A stretch of DNA of 64,000 bases from Pedobacter rhodius (GTDB lineage Bacteria; Bacteroidota; Bacteroidia; Sphingobacteriales; Sphingobacteriaceae), in assembly GCF_027213645.1 (NCBI RefSeq), contig NZ_JAPWGL010000003.1, positions 558,001-622,000 of the forward strand, written 5' to 3'. Under the pieces are notes generated by a model. The model was given only the letters and a program-made list of their open reading frames with translations, had not been told where the DNA came from and did no database searches. Below, one piece after another: positions 16,042-24,460 of the stretch (positions are counted from its first letter, which is position 1; every line of letters begins with the position of its first letter). Both the position numbers and the translations under genes were made by a program.

Positions 16042-17595
16042 ATGCAAGAAACAAAAATATTGTGGGCCGATGATGAAATCGACTTACTTAAACCTCATAT
16101 ATTATTACTTAACGATAAAGGTTACAATGTAACTACATTTACAAATGGTAACGACGCCCTCGAAGCATTTGGAAAGTCTAATTTCGATTTGGTTTTTTTG
16201 GATGAAAATATGCCGGGAATGAGCGGGATTGAAACCCTTTCGGCAATTAAAAACCTTAATCCTGATGTACCGGTCGTATTAATTACGAAAAGTGAGGAAG
16301 AGAATTTGATGGAAGATGCTATTGGAAGTAAGATTGACGATTACCTGATTAAGCCGGTTAATCCAAAACAGGTGCTGCTGACCATTAAAAAACTGATTGA
16401 CAAAAAACTTTTGGTGAGTGAAAAAACGTCGATGGCTTATCAGCAGGATTTTAGGAGACTGGGCATGACCTTAGGCGATCGCCTGAATTACGAAGAATGG
16501 GTTGATGTGTATAAAAAGATTGTTTTCTGGGAACTCGAATTGGAAAAATTAGACGATCCGCAGATGCATGAAATTTTAACCATGCAAAAGCAGGAAGCCA
16601 ATACACAATTCTCGAAATTTATTGAAGAGCATTACCTGGACTGGATTAAAGATAAAGACAAAGCGCCCTTGTTATCTAACGAATTGTTAAAGAAAAAGGC
16701 TTTTCCTCATATCAATGATAATACGCCTGTTTTTTTTATTTTAATTGACAACCTGCGTTACGATCAATGGAAGATCATTAACCCTTTGATTTCTGAATAT
16801 TTCAGAATTGATGAGGAAGATATGTATAGCAGTATCTTACCAACCGCCACACAATATGCCCGGAACGCAATATTTTCTGGTTTAATGCCTTTAGATATGG
16901 AAAAACGTTTTCCTGGGCTATGGCAAAATGATGATGATGAAGGCGGGAAAAATATGCACGAAGAAGCTTTCCTTGCCGATAATATTAAACGTAGCTTGCG
17001 CAAAGATTGTAAATTCAGCTACAATAAAATTTTAACTTTCGAACAAGGAAAAGAACTGGTTGAACAAACCAATAATCTGCTGAAAAATGATTTCAATGCA
17101 ATTGTTTTCAACTTTGTCGATATGTTGAGTCATGCCCGCACGGATATGCAAATGATTCGGGAGCTTGCGAATGATGATGCGGCTTATCGTTCTTTAACTT
17201 TATCCTGGTTTGAACATTCGCCACTTTGGGATTTGTTGAAAAAGATTTCTCAAAAACAGGTTAAGGTTATCATTACGACCGACCACGGAACCATTCGTGT
17301 TAAAAAACCGGTTAAGGTAATTGGCGATAGAAGTACAAATACTAATCTTCGTTACAAACAAGGCAGAAACCTAAATTTTAACGCGAAAGAGGTTTTTGCA
17401 ATTAAAAATCCGCATGATGCATTACTGCCAAAAATTAACATCAGTAGCAGTTATATTTTTGCACGGGAAGACAGTTATTTCGTTTATCCGAATAACTACA
17501 ATCAGTTTGTGAATTATTATAATGAAACTTTTCAGCACGGCGGAATTTCACTGGAAGAGATGATTATTCCGGTGGTAACGTATTCACCGAGATAG
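16042..17595 (+). CDS. porX: PorX: response regulator with PglZ phosphatase domain
   Basis: 517 residues. Residues 1-120 are a receiver domain with phospho-acceptor Asp54 (FLDENMPG) and KPVNPKQV. Residues about 225-515 are a PglZ/alkaline-phosphatase fold: FILIDNLRYDQW, TATQYARNAIFSG, FVDMLSHARTD and TTDHGT supply metal ligands. This architecture is PorX, the regulator of the type IX secretion system, a zinc-dependent phosphodiesterase acting with kinase PorY and sigma factor SigP. A PorY candidate is at 32173 and T9SS proteins are at 56679-63703. Single gene. Confidence 0.93.
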   Translation: MQETKILWADDEIDLLKPHILLLNDKGYNVTTFTNGNDALEAFGKSNFDLVFLDENMPGMSGIETLSAIKNLNPDVPVVLITKSEEENLMEDAIGSKIDDYLIKPVNPKQVLLTIKKLIDKKLLVSEKTSMAYQQDFRRLGMTLGDRLNYEEWVDVYKKIVFWELELEKLDDPQMHEILTMQKQEANTQFSKFIEEHYLDWIKDKDKAPLLSNELLKKKAFPHINDNTPVFFILIDNLRYDQWKIINPLISEYFRIDEEDMYSSILPTATQYARNAIFSGLMPLDMEKRFPGLWQNDDDEGGKNMHEEAFLADNIKRSLRKDCKFSYNKILTFEQGKELVEQTNNLLKNDFNAIVFNFVDMLSHARTDMQMIRELANDDAAYRSLTLSWFEHSPLWDLLKKISQKQVKVIITTDHGTIRVKKPVKVIGDRSTNTNLRYKQGRNLNFNAKEVFAIKNPHDALLPKINISSSYIFAREDSYFVYPNNYNQFVNYYNETFQHGGISLEEMIIPVVTYSPR

Positions 17596-17664
17596 ACTTT
17601 AATTCCGAAATGACGACTTAAGAGCAAGTATAATTTCAAAGGCAAAAGCAATGCAAATATGTGT

Positions 17665-17672
17665 TACTTTTG
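17665..17672 (+). promoter_or_regulatory. -7 box (TACTTTTG) setting the tsaE start
   Basis: TACTTTTGC matches TAnnTTTG and lies 20 nt before the ATG at 17693. It falls inside the longer reading from 17651, which is therefore not the real start. Confidence 0.6.
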
Positions 17673-17692
17673 CCTTTTATCTTTTAACAGCA

Positions 17693-18109
17693 ATGAAGAT
17701 TCAAATTAATGGTTTAACAGATTTGCCCGATGTGGCAAGTAAACTTTTAGCCTTTGCAGGTAAGGAGAAGATTTTCCTTTTTGAAGGGGAAATGGGTGCA
17801 GGTAAAACGACATTTATAAAAACTTTCTGCAGGAGCTTAGGCGTTGAAGATTCGGTTTCCAGTCCAACCTATTCTATCGTAAATGAATATGAAGGCGCAG
17901 AAAATACCATTTATCATTTTGATTTTTATCGAATAAAAAATATTCAGGAAGCCTACGATTTAGGTTACGAAGAGTATTTTTACGGCGGAGGTATTTGCTT
18001 AATTGAGTGGCCGGAAAGGGTAGAGGAGCTATTACCCGAGCATTACGTTAAAGTTGAAATATCGATTTTGGATGAGCGTTGCAGAACTTTTGAGTTTACT
18101 AAAATCTAA
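17693..18109 (+). CDS. tsaE: tRNA threonylcarbamoyladenosine biosynthesis ATPase TsaE
   Basis: 138 residues from the ATG at 17693 (MKIQINGLTDLPDV). The P-loop is GEMGAGKTTF, followed by VSSPTYSIVNEYE, FDFYRI and LIEWPERVEELLP, all signature TsaE segments. It is the ATPase of the TsaB-TsaD-TsaE complex that makes t6A37 on ANN-decoding tRNAs. The longer frame from 17651 would add 14 residues encoded by the promoter, so it is rejected. It precedes alanine dehydrogenase by 84 bp on the same strand. Confidence 0.93.
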   Translation: MKIQINGLTDLPDVASKLLAFAGKEKIFLFEGEMGAGKTTFIKTFCRSLGVEDSVSSPTYSIVNEYEGAENTIYHFDFYRIKNIQEAYDLGYEEYFYGGGICLIEWPERVEELLPEHYVKVEISILDERCRTFEFTKI

Positions 18110-18193
18110 ATTCCGATGTAATTTGTTATCAGTATTTTAACAGATTTTGTGTACCTTCATCAACCGAAAATTCAAACATTTTTTATACCAATC

Positions 18194-19423
18194 ATGGCTA
18201 CAGGATTACGCGAAGGAATGGCCGATATAGCGCGTCAGGGTTTATTGCAAACACAAGAGGCAACGCTAGAAACCAGAAACAGAAAAAATAATCTAAATAT
18301 AGGCATCCCCAGGGAAATCTCTTTTCAGGAAAACAGGATTGCTTTAACGCCGCTTTCTGTTGCTTTACTTGTAAATAATGGCCATCAGGTTGTTTTAGAA
18401 AGCGGAGCAGGTATAGCAGCCAATTTTTCCGATTCGGAGTATGCAGAGCAAGGTGCAAAAATAGCTTACGATAAAAAGGAAGTTTTTGATTGCGATATAC
18501 TGGTTAAAATTGCGCCGCCAATGCTGGAAGAAATTGCGATGATGCATAAAGGGCAAACCTTAATCTCATCATTACAAACAGGAACCTTAAAGCAAGAATA
18601 CCTTAAAGCTTTGATGCAGAAAAAAATAAATGCATTGTGTTTTGAAAACCTGCGTGATGAAGGAAATGTACTGAGTGTTGTGAGGGCAATGAGCGAAATC
18701 GTTGGTTCAACATCCATATTAATCGCTGCGGAATACTTAAGTAATGTAACGGGCGGGAAAGGCTTGATGCTTGGTGGTTTTACAGGTGTTCCGCCTACAG
18801 AAATTGTTATTTTAGGCGCTGGTACCGTTGGTGAATATGCGGCAAGAACCGCTTTAGCTTTAGGTGCCGAAGTAAAGGTTTTTGATAGTTCTATTTACCG
18901 CTTACGCCGGCTTCAGAATAATTTAGGCAACAGCAGGGTTTTTACCTCGGTAATGCAGCCAATCGTTTTAAATAAAGCAATTGTAACCTGTGATGTTGTA
19001 ATTGGCGCCATCCGTGCCAGTCATGGGAGAAGCCCTTGTGTTGTTATGGAGGAAACTGTTGCACGTATGAAACCGCATTCGGTCGTTATCGATGTAAGTA
19101 TTGACCAGGGGGGATGTTTTGAAACTTCAGAAGTTACCAACCATACCAATCCGGTATTCAGGAAATATGATGTGATTCATTACTGTGTTCCGAATATCGC
19201 ATCGAGGGTTCCAAGAACTGCATCTTATGCTTTAACAAATATTTTTGCGCCAATTTTACTCGATATCGGTGAGTTTGGAGGCCTGATGAATATGGTCTGG
19301 AACAATCCTGGTATTCGTGAAGCTTTATATATTTACCAGGGAAATGTAACTAATAAAGATTTGGCCGATATGTTTAATTTGCCATTTAAGGATCTGGAAT
19401 TGCTGGTTGTTTCGAATCAGTAA
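18194..19423 (+). CDS. ald: Alanine dehydrogenase
   Basis: 409 residues from the chosen ATG at 18194. Oxidatively deaminates alanine to pyruvate and ammonia with NAD+. Visible: the AlaDh/PNT N-terminal IGIPREISFQENRIALTP, substrate residues in the following domain, the NAD-binding GGFTGVPPTEIVILGAGTVGEYAA, and the C-terminal DVSIDQGGCFETS and CVPNIASRVPRTAS. The N-terminus has about 30 extra residues before IGIPRE, common in Bacteroidota. A start at 18149 would add a poorly conserved 15 residues and is less likely. Confidence 0.92.
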   Translation: MATGLREGMADIARQGLLQTQEATLETRNRKNNLNIGIPREISFQENRIALTPLSVALLVNNGHQVVLESGAGIAANFSDSEYAEQGAKIAYDKKEVFDCDILVKIAPPMLEEIAMMHKGQTLISSLQTGTLKQEYLKALMQKKINALCFENLRDEGNVLSVVRAMSEIVGSTSILIAAEYLSNVTGGKGLMLGGFTGVPPTEIVILGAGTVGEYAARTALALGAEVKVFDSSIYRLRRLQNNLGNSRVFTSVMQPIVLNKAIVTCDVVIGAIRASHGRSPCVVMEETVARMKPHSVVIDVSIDQGGCFETSEVTNHTNPVFRKYDVIHYCVPNIASRVPRTASYALTNIFAPILLDIGEFGGLMNMVWNNPGIREALYIYQGNVTNKDLADMFNLPFKDLELLVVSNQ

Positions 19424-19470
19424 GGATATAAAATGGAGGATGTTAGATGGGAAATGGGAATTTTTTACAT

Positions 19471-19500
19471 CTTGATACTTGATTCTCATTACTTGATACT
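19471..19500. repeat. Dispersed GATACTT-type degenerate repeat (site C)
   Basis: cttgatacttgattctcatt followed by acttgatact ends 3 nt before the ATG of the dipeptidase. The preceding 45 bp (ggatataaaatgg... aaatggg) resemble the text before site A at 7350-7390, suggesting one composite element of about 75 bp. Confidence 0.55.
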
Positions 19501-19503
19501 AAT

Positions 19504-20187
19504 ATGAAACTAAACCCCCTCATCCTTTTTCTGTTTGCTTCTGTTTCTGCATTGGCCCAGGTTAAAACTGAAGCGCCTAAGAAACTCGTTATCATAAATT
19601 CTTATAGTCAATACCTGGCTTCCGTAAAAAAGAACCCGAATAACCAGCTGGTTGAAATAACTAAAGCCATTCCCGGTATTAAGCTCGACATTCGCTACGC
19701 AACAAAAAATAACTTTATGAAACAGGTTATGTACGGGCAGGCCAGGGCTTTCGCCCGTAAACCCGTTGTAGAATCTTTGAAAAAAGTGCAGGGCGAATTA
19801 AATAAAAAAGGATTGGGATTGAAGATTTTTGATGGTTACAGGCCTTATGCCATAACGGTTGCTTTTTATAAAAAGGCAAGTGATAAAAACTTTGTTGCAA
19901 ATCCAAATCAGGGCTCCAAACACAACAGAGGATGTGCAGTGGATTTGACCATCATCAATTTAAAAACAGGCAAAGAAATCCCAATGCCTACACCATACGA
20001 TAGTTTCTCAGCCGCTGCTGCGGCATATTATCCAAATGTATCAGCAGAGGTAAAAAAGAACCGCGATTTCTTTATTGCTTTGATGAAAAAATATAAGTTG
20101 AATGTACTTGAAAATGAATGGTGGCACTACGATTTTCAAGGCTGGCAAAATTATGCACTAATGGACATTCCCTTTGAAAAACTTTAA
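19504..20187 (+). CDS. ddpX: D-alanyl-D-alanine dipeptidase (VanX/DdpX type, peptidase M15D)
   Basis: 227 residues with a signal peptide (1-19, ending SALAQ). The zinc motif is SKHNRGCAVDLT (HxxxxxxD) and ENEWWHYDF (E..H), typical of M15D. It hydrolyses D-Ala-D-Ala released from peptidoglycan, probably for periplasmic recycling. It lies next to alanine dehydrogenase, which could use the resulting alanine after racemisation. The last 22 bp of the gene are the start of a 140-bp sequence duplicated downstream. Confidence 0.9.
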   Translation: MKLNPLILFLFASVSALAQVKTEAPKKLVIINSYSQYLASVKKNPNNQLVEITKAIPGIKLDIRYATKNNFMKQVMYGQARAFARKPVVESLKKVQGELNKKGLGLKIFDGYRPYAITVAFYKKASDKNFVANPNQGSKHNRGCAVDLTIINLKTGKEIPMPTPYDSFSAAAAAYYPNVSAEVKKNRDFFIALMKKYKLNVLENEWWHYDFQGWQNYALMDIPFEKL

Positions 20188-20467
20188 AGATGTTCAGTAG
20201 TTCATTTGCAATTGGTTCATTTGTTTGGGTATGCTAAACACTTAACTCTTTAGTCTTTATACCCAAAGAACGAAACCTACATTTAAAACGTATGGTCGGT
20301 GAGCCATCGACCATGGACTGCTTAACGGGCATTCCCTTTAAAAAATTTTAAAGATCTTCAGTAGTTCATTTGTGATCGGTTCATTTGTTTGGGTGTGCTA
20401 AACACTTAACTCTTTAGTCTCTGTCCCCACAGAACGAACCTATATTTAACGTGTGATCGGTGAGCCA
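20166..20467. repeat. Two tandem imperfect copies (about 140 bp) of the ddpX 3' end and flank
   Basis: Copy 1 is 20166-20306 and copy 2 is 20330-20467. Both run from cattcccttt(g/a)aaaaa through agtagttcatttg, ggttcatttgtttgggt and ctaaacacttaactctttagtct to ggtgagcca. Copy 1 starts inside the coding end of ddpX. In the rest of the 20188-20643 gap I see only a short palindrome (aagggatatccctt, 20501-20514) and no credible gene. Confidence 0.85.
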
Positions 20468-20643
20468 AGGGGCATAGACAAGGATTACACAATAGTATAT
20501 AAGGGATATCCCTTAATTTTCTTAATGCCTTAATGTTTTTAGCTATTCCTGGCACCTGTTTGATACACCCCTCTGAAAAGAAAAGTTTATTTGTCATTGG
20601 TTTAGCCATGTAAAACGTCAATCACGATGCGTTGAACCTAAAT

Positions 20644-21144
20644 CTACAAATGATGGGGAACACCATACTGATCCATTTTAACCTTTGCTTTATCTCCCTT
20701 TACCGTTAAATGGAAGATAAAATCATAATCGTCGTCGGTTAATTCGGCTCTTGGCCGCTTTCCGCCGAAAGCTTCAATAATTTCTAAAACCGTGTTTGAA
20801 TGCCCGGCGATAATGATTTTTTTGCCTGTATAACTTGTTTTTACACTATCAACCAAAGCTTTGATATTATTATAGTTGATAACTTTCGGAATCACCAAAG
20901 AATCTAAAGTTTGATGTGTTCTTTTATAGGGCGTGCTAAAGGCAACATCAATATTTTCTTTCTTTAAAAATCTTGCTAAATCTCCGGCCCTTATTTTTCC
21001 TTCTTCCGATAAATTGGGATTCTTATCCTGGGAATCCGACTTTTCTTTTTCAGCATGGCGGACTACCCATATTTCGGTAGTTTGTGCTTTTGCAATCTGA
21101 AAAAACAAGAAGGTAGCAAAGAAGAATATCAGGCTTTTTTTCAT
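20644..21144 (-). CDS. Secreted histidine phosphatase (phosphoglycerate-mutase/SixA-like)
   Basis: 166 residues from the chosen ATG at 21144, with a signal peptide (1-20, ending QIAKAQ). The catalytic RHAEK motif follows at once (EIWVVRHAEK), with IIIAGHSN holding the second catalytic His. The family transfers phosphate through a phospho-His intermediate; a periplasmic location suggests a phosphomonoesterase. The longer frame from 21240 overlaps the upstream enzyme gene and hides the signal peptide, so it is rejected. Confidence 0.85.
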   Translation of the reverse strand: MKKSLIFFFATFLFFQIAKAQTTEIWVVRHAEKEKSDSQDKNPNLSEEGKIRAGDLARFLKKENIDVAFSTPYKRTHQTLDSLVIPKVINYNNIKALVDSVKTSYTGKKIIIAGHSNTVLEIIEAFGGKRPRAELTDDDYDFIFHLTVKGDKAKVKMDQYGVPHHL

Positions 21145-21232
21145 CAGGAATAATATTTTGTGTATAAATATTGAAAAAATTATCGGGTTGAAGAAATCTG
21201 CAGTATGAAAAAGAAAGTCGGGGAACCTGGTG

Positions 21233-22273
21233 TTAACCAATAGTGGCTATAAGTCTCGAAATATCTTCTTCAGTATGCCAGCTGCTTAAAATAATTCTAT
21301 TTATGGCTTCACCATTTACGTCAGGATATGGAAATGAAGAAATTAATATTTTACTTTCCAAAAGCCTATCTGCCAGACTTGATTTGTTAATTTGAAAAAC
21401 AGGAAAACCTTGCTCGAATTTCCGTTCAATTTTAAGTTTAGTGCTTAATAACTGAATGTTTTCCTGCAATATGTTCCATGCCTTATTGTAAATTTTTGCG
21501 CCATTTATAAAAGCGTAAAGTCCTGCCGCGGCTGGTGGTGATGCGCCAATAAAAGTATTCGTACGTTTAAGTTTCCGAATAATTTCTCGTGAACCTAAAA
21601 CCAAGCCTGCATCTAAACCTAAAGCTTTTGCCATTGAGGCCACTACCACACAATTAATATTTTCCTTTTTTGGAAGATTGTCAAAACTTCCTAAACCATT
21701 ATTGTTAACGCCAATTCCATGCGAATCATCAACTATCAGGCTAATTTTTTTACTAGGATTAACCTGCTCCAGAAAACTGAAATCATAAATTTCGGGAAAA
21801 AGATTGTTCATCGAATTGCTTACCAAAACCCAATTCTGCTCAGCTGAATGATTTATCAATTCAGTTATTTCCACCTTCCATTCCGGAAATGATTTTGAGT
21901 TTAAGGGTTGATTTTCTAACCAAAGTGCCGGATGGGTTGTTGGTGCATAAAGTACCTTTCCCAATCCTGATAGTGCTTTAACTGTAAGTTGAGCAGCCAG
22001 ATAACCACTCGAAGTGATTAATGCATCTTCTGATTTAAATCTTTTAGCCGCCGCTTTTTCTGCTTCATCATAAATACCAAGCTGAATATTATTTGTTCTG
22101 CTAGTACCATTATTCAAACCGAATTTCTTAATGCCTTCGATATATAACTTGATAAAATCTTCGTTTTGGGGAATACCCAGGTAAGCTGTTCCACTAAAAT
22201 ACAAGTATTCAATTCCACCGATATTTATGGTGTTTGAAAACGGTTGCGATATCAGGTTAAATTCCGGATGCAT
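21233..22273 (-). CDS. PLP-dependent alpha-oxoamine synthase / AONS-like aminotransferase
   Basis: 346 residues, fold type I, related to 8-amino-7-oxononanoate synthase (BioF) and CqsA. Visible: YLYFSGTAYLGIPQ near 25, a TSSGYLAAQ cofactor-phosphate region, DDSHGIG (Asp and His contacts to PLP) and SMAKALGLDAG with the probable Schiff-base Lys. It is about 40 residues shorter than BioF. Substrates are not predictable. It is co-directional with an esterase and PBP4, 9 bp after the esterase stop. Confidence 0.8.
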   Translation of the reverse strand: MHPEFNLISQPFSNTINIGGIEYLYFSGTAYLGIPQNEDFIKLYIEGIKKFGLNNGTSRTNNIQLGIYDEAEKAAAKRFKSEDALITSSGYLAAQLTVKALSGLGKVLYAPTTHPALWLENQPLNSKSFPEWKVEITELINHSAEQNWVLVSNSMNNLFPEIYDFSFLEQVNPSKKISLIVDDSHGIGVNNNGLGSFDNLPKKENINCVVVASMAKALGLDAGLVLGSREIIRKLKRTNTFIGASPPAAAGLYAFINGAKIYNKAWNILQENIQLLSTKLKIERKFEQGFPVFQINKSSLADRLLESKILISSFPYPDVNGEAINRIILSSWHTEEDISRLIATIG

Positions 22274-22282
22274 GCCTGAATT

Positions 22283-23077
22283 TTATTTTGAAACCTGTTT
22301 GCTGAAAAATTCAAACTGCTTTTTAATGGATTTTTTCCAGTACGCTGCATTATGACTGCCTGGTTGCGAAATGTAAGTTGCACTAATTTTTAAACTGTCG
22401 CATTTCTTTTTCATGGCGTTATTAGACTGGTAAAAAAAATCATCTGCACCACAATCGAAAATGATTTCTTTTTTAAGTCCGGCGAGTTTATCAATATTTG
22501 CAATAACAGAATATTTCAGCCAGATACCGCTGTCTTTATCAGGGTTTCCTAATAATTCGGGCACACCAAATTTACCAATAGCATCTCGAAGGTTTATACC
22601 GCCGCTTGTACTGCCCGCGCTTCTGAATGCTTCCGGATGTTTAAGAAATAACCATAAAGCGCCGTGGCCACCCATGCTTAAACCGGTTATAAATAAATTT
22701 GCGGTATCAACAGGATAATCTTTTTTAATTTTTGGCAAAAGTTCGTCGAAAAAGAAACTTTCATATTGCCAGTCTGCCTTAGCCGGACTATTCAGATACC
22801 AGGATTTAAATAAACCATCCGGACAAATTAAAATATAGCCATAGTCATCCGCATATTTTTGAGCGTCCATAATGTTATTCCATTGCCTGTAATTCCCGCT
22901 CCAGCCATGAAGCAAAATTACTGTTGGTACCTTATCTTTTTTATTAAGGTTTTTTGGCATGAAAACCCAGGTTGTATCGGCCTGAGGTAAGTTTTTGGAA
23001 TTAAAAACAATTTGTTTTTGAGCGGATGCAGAAAGAAAAAATACGAAGGATAGAAAAGTTAAGATTAGCTTAATCAT
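22283..23077 (-). CDS. Secreted esterase, alpha/beta hydrolase (esterase D type)
   Basis: 264 residues with a signal peptide (1-19, ending SASAQ). The core shows VILLHGWSGNYRQWNNI (oxyanion region), GLSMGGHGA (nucleophile Ser in GxSxG), and FDCGADDFF and GSHNAAYW supplying the Asp and His. This matches the esterase D / feruloyl esterase-like family acting on acyl esters in the periplasm. It lies 4 bp after the PBP4 gene and 9 bp before the AONS-like gene, so the three probably form an operon. Confidence 0.85.
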   Translation of the reverse strand: MIKLILTFLSFVFFLSASAQKQIVFNSKNLPQADTTWVFMPKNLNKKDKVPTVILLHGWSGNYRQWNNIMDAQKYADDYGYILICPDGLFKSWYLNSPAKADWQYESFFFDELLPKIKKDYPVDTANLFITGLSMGGHGALWLFLKHPEAFRSAGSTSGGINLRDAIGKFGVPELLGNPDKDSGIWLKYSVIANIDKLAGLKKEIIFDCGADDFFYQSNNAMKKKCDSLKISATYISQPGSHNAAYWKKSIKKQFEFFSKQVSK

Positions 23078-23081
23078 AAAA

Positions 23082-24410
23082 TTAAAAATTATCGTGTATG
23101 TAGGTTACCATTCGTACCATTTCATTTCTTACTGCTGCAGTTGGATTAACAAAATTGTTATTCATAAACGAATAAATTAAGGTTTTCCCTTTTTTCGTAA
23201 CGATATAACCGCTTTGATTATAAACGCCTGTTAATGAGCCTGTTTTGCCAAATACAAATGGCGTGTCTGTTTTTGGATAAGCATTTTTTAAAGTTCCGGT
23301 TTTGCCGCCGGCAGGTAGCATATTAAATAATTTCGACGGATTATTTACTTCTTTATAAATCAGGTCCAGCACATAAATCATGTCGTTAGGCGAAAATAAA
23401 TTCATCCTGGAAAGGCCGGAACCATCAACCCACCTGGGTTTTTGAGGTAGTTCAGCTAAATAATGCTTTAATACATATTGAATTGTCTTTTCAGTATTTA
23501 AGGTATCGCTTAACTTATCGCCACAAACCAGTAATAGTTGTTCGGCTAAAAAGTTATCACTTGGCAGAAGCATGGCTTTTAAAACTGCATCACGACTTGT
23601 GCCATATACTGTTTTTGCATCCGCAGGCATTTTAATGTTTATCAATTCGACCGGTTTATGAAGTGTATCGGCAAGTAAACTCAATGTTGTAGCTGTGCTT
23701 AGTTTAAAAGGAATTTGCTGGGCATAATCTGCTTTTACCGGAACCGCATTGTATTCAAATTCATTGGTGTTAAACTTTCTCTTTACAAAGAAATCGCCCT
23801 TGTTATTGGTACTGTCTTTAATAAAACAAGCCGTAAAATTTTTAGGGGTTATGGAAAAAGTTCCATTTGGATTTCCTTTTACCCAAACGGTATTATCGAG
23901 TAAGGGCAAATCATTAATTTCTGCCTGGTAATAGTCATTGTAGTCATCCCAGGCCCATCCTGAACCGAAGAAATTCCCGGTATATCTGCCTGGGGCGAAA
24001 AACAGTTTTTTATTGCTTAACGACAGGAAATTATATGCCGATTTACCTTTTAATTCTGATTGCAGAAAGGATGGATCGCCGGTACCCCAAAAGATTAAAG
24101 AATCGTTCCTTTCAATATACCGTAATGCCGGCAGCTGCTCCGGAATCATTTTTAATGCGGCATAAAATGTGTACAATTTTGTATTCGATGCGGGTGTAAA
24201 TTGTTTATCGGCATCTTTCTCAAAAATTGTCCTTTTATCTTCGGGATTATATAGCGAAAACCCAACCTGATATTGTTTAATCACCGCAGAATTTCTGAAT
24301 TCTTTGGAAACTTTTTTGGCCATTATCTTATCGGCAGAACAGCCTGAAAATAAACAGATTGATAGAAGTATTGAAAAAAAGGATAATTTTTTTAAACAGC
24401 AGATAATCAT
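23082..24410 (-). CDS. dacB: D-alanyl-D-alanine carboxypeptidase/endopeptidase, PBP4 class (lipoprotein)
   Basis: 442 residues. The lipobox LFSGC puts a lipidated Cys at 24. The class C penicillin-binding motifs are all present: SxxK as SNTK (75-78), SGLSRMN for SxN, and KTGTL / KTGSL for KTG. It trims peptidoglycan peptides or cleaves cross-links at the cell envelope. First gene of the PBP4-esterase-AONS-like run. The lipoprotein form differs from the soluble periplasmic E. coli DacB but is usual in this phylum. Confidence 0.9.
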   Translation of the reverse strand: MIICCLKKLSFFSILLSICLFSGCSADKIMAKKVSKEFRNSAVIKQYQVGFSLYNPEDKRTIFEKDADKQFTPASNTKLYTFYAALKMIPEQLPALRYIERNDSLIFWGTGDPSFLQSELKGKSAYNFLSLSNKKLFFAPGRYTGNFFGSGWAWDDYNDYYQAEINDLPLLDNTVWVKGNPNGTFSITPKNFTACFIKDSTNNKGDFFVKRKFNTNEFEYNAVPVKADYAQQIPFKLSTATTLSLLADTLHKPVELINIKMPADAKTVYGTSRDAVLKAMLLPSDNFLAEQLLLVCGDKLSDTLNTEKTIQYVLKHYLAELPQKPRWVDGSGLSRMNLFSPNDMIYVLDLIYKEVNNPSKLFNMLPAGGKTGTLKNAYPKTDTPFVFGKTGSLTGVYNQSGYIVTKKGKTLIYSFMNNNFVNPTAAVRNEMVRMVTYIHDNF

Positions 24411-24460
24411 CTTTTAAAGTTATAGGAAATAATACAAACTAAAACATTAAATTTAATCAA

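Noticed and set aside
16042..17595. PglZ domain as part of a BREX phage-defence system
   Set aside because: No other BREX genes are present, and the N-terminal receiver domain identifies PorX.
17651..17692. Longer start for TsaE at 17651
   Set aside because: The first 14 codons overlap a TACTTTTG promoter box; 17693 gives the family N-terminus.
20406..20621. 71-residue minus-strand frame
   Set aside because: It lies in the duplicated ddpX tail region and has no credible protein features.
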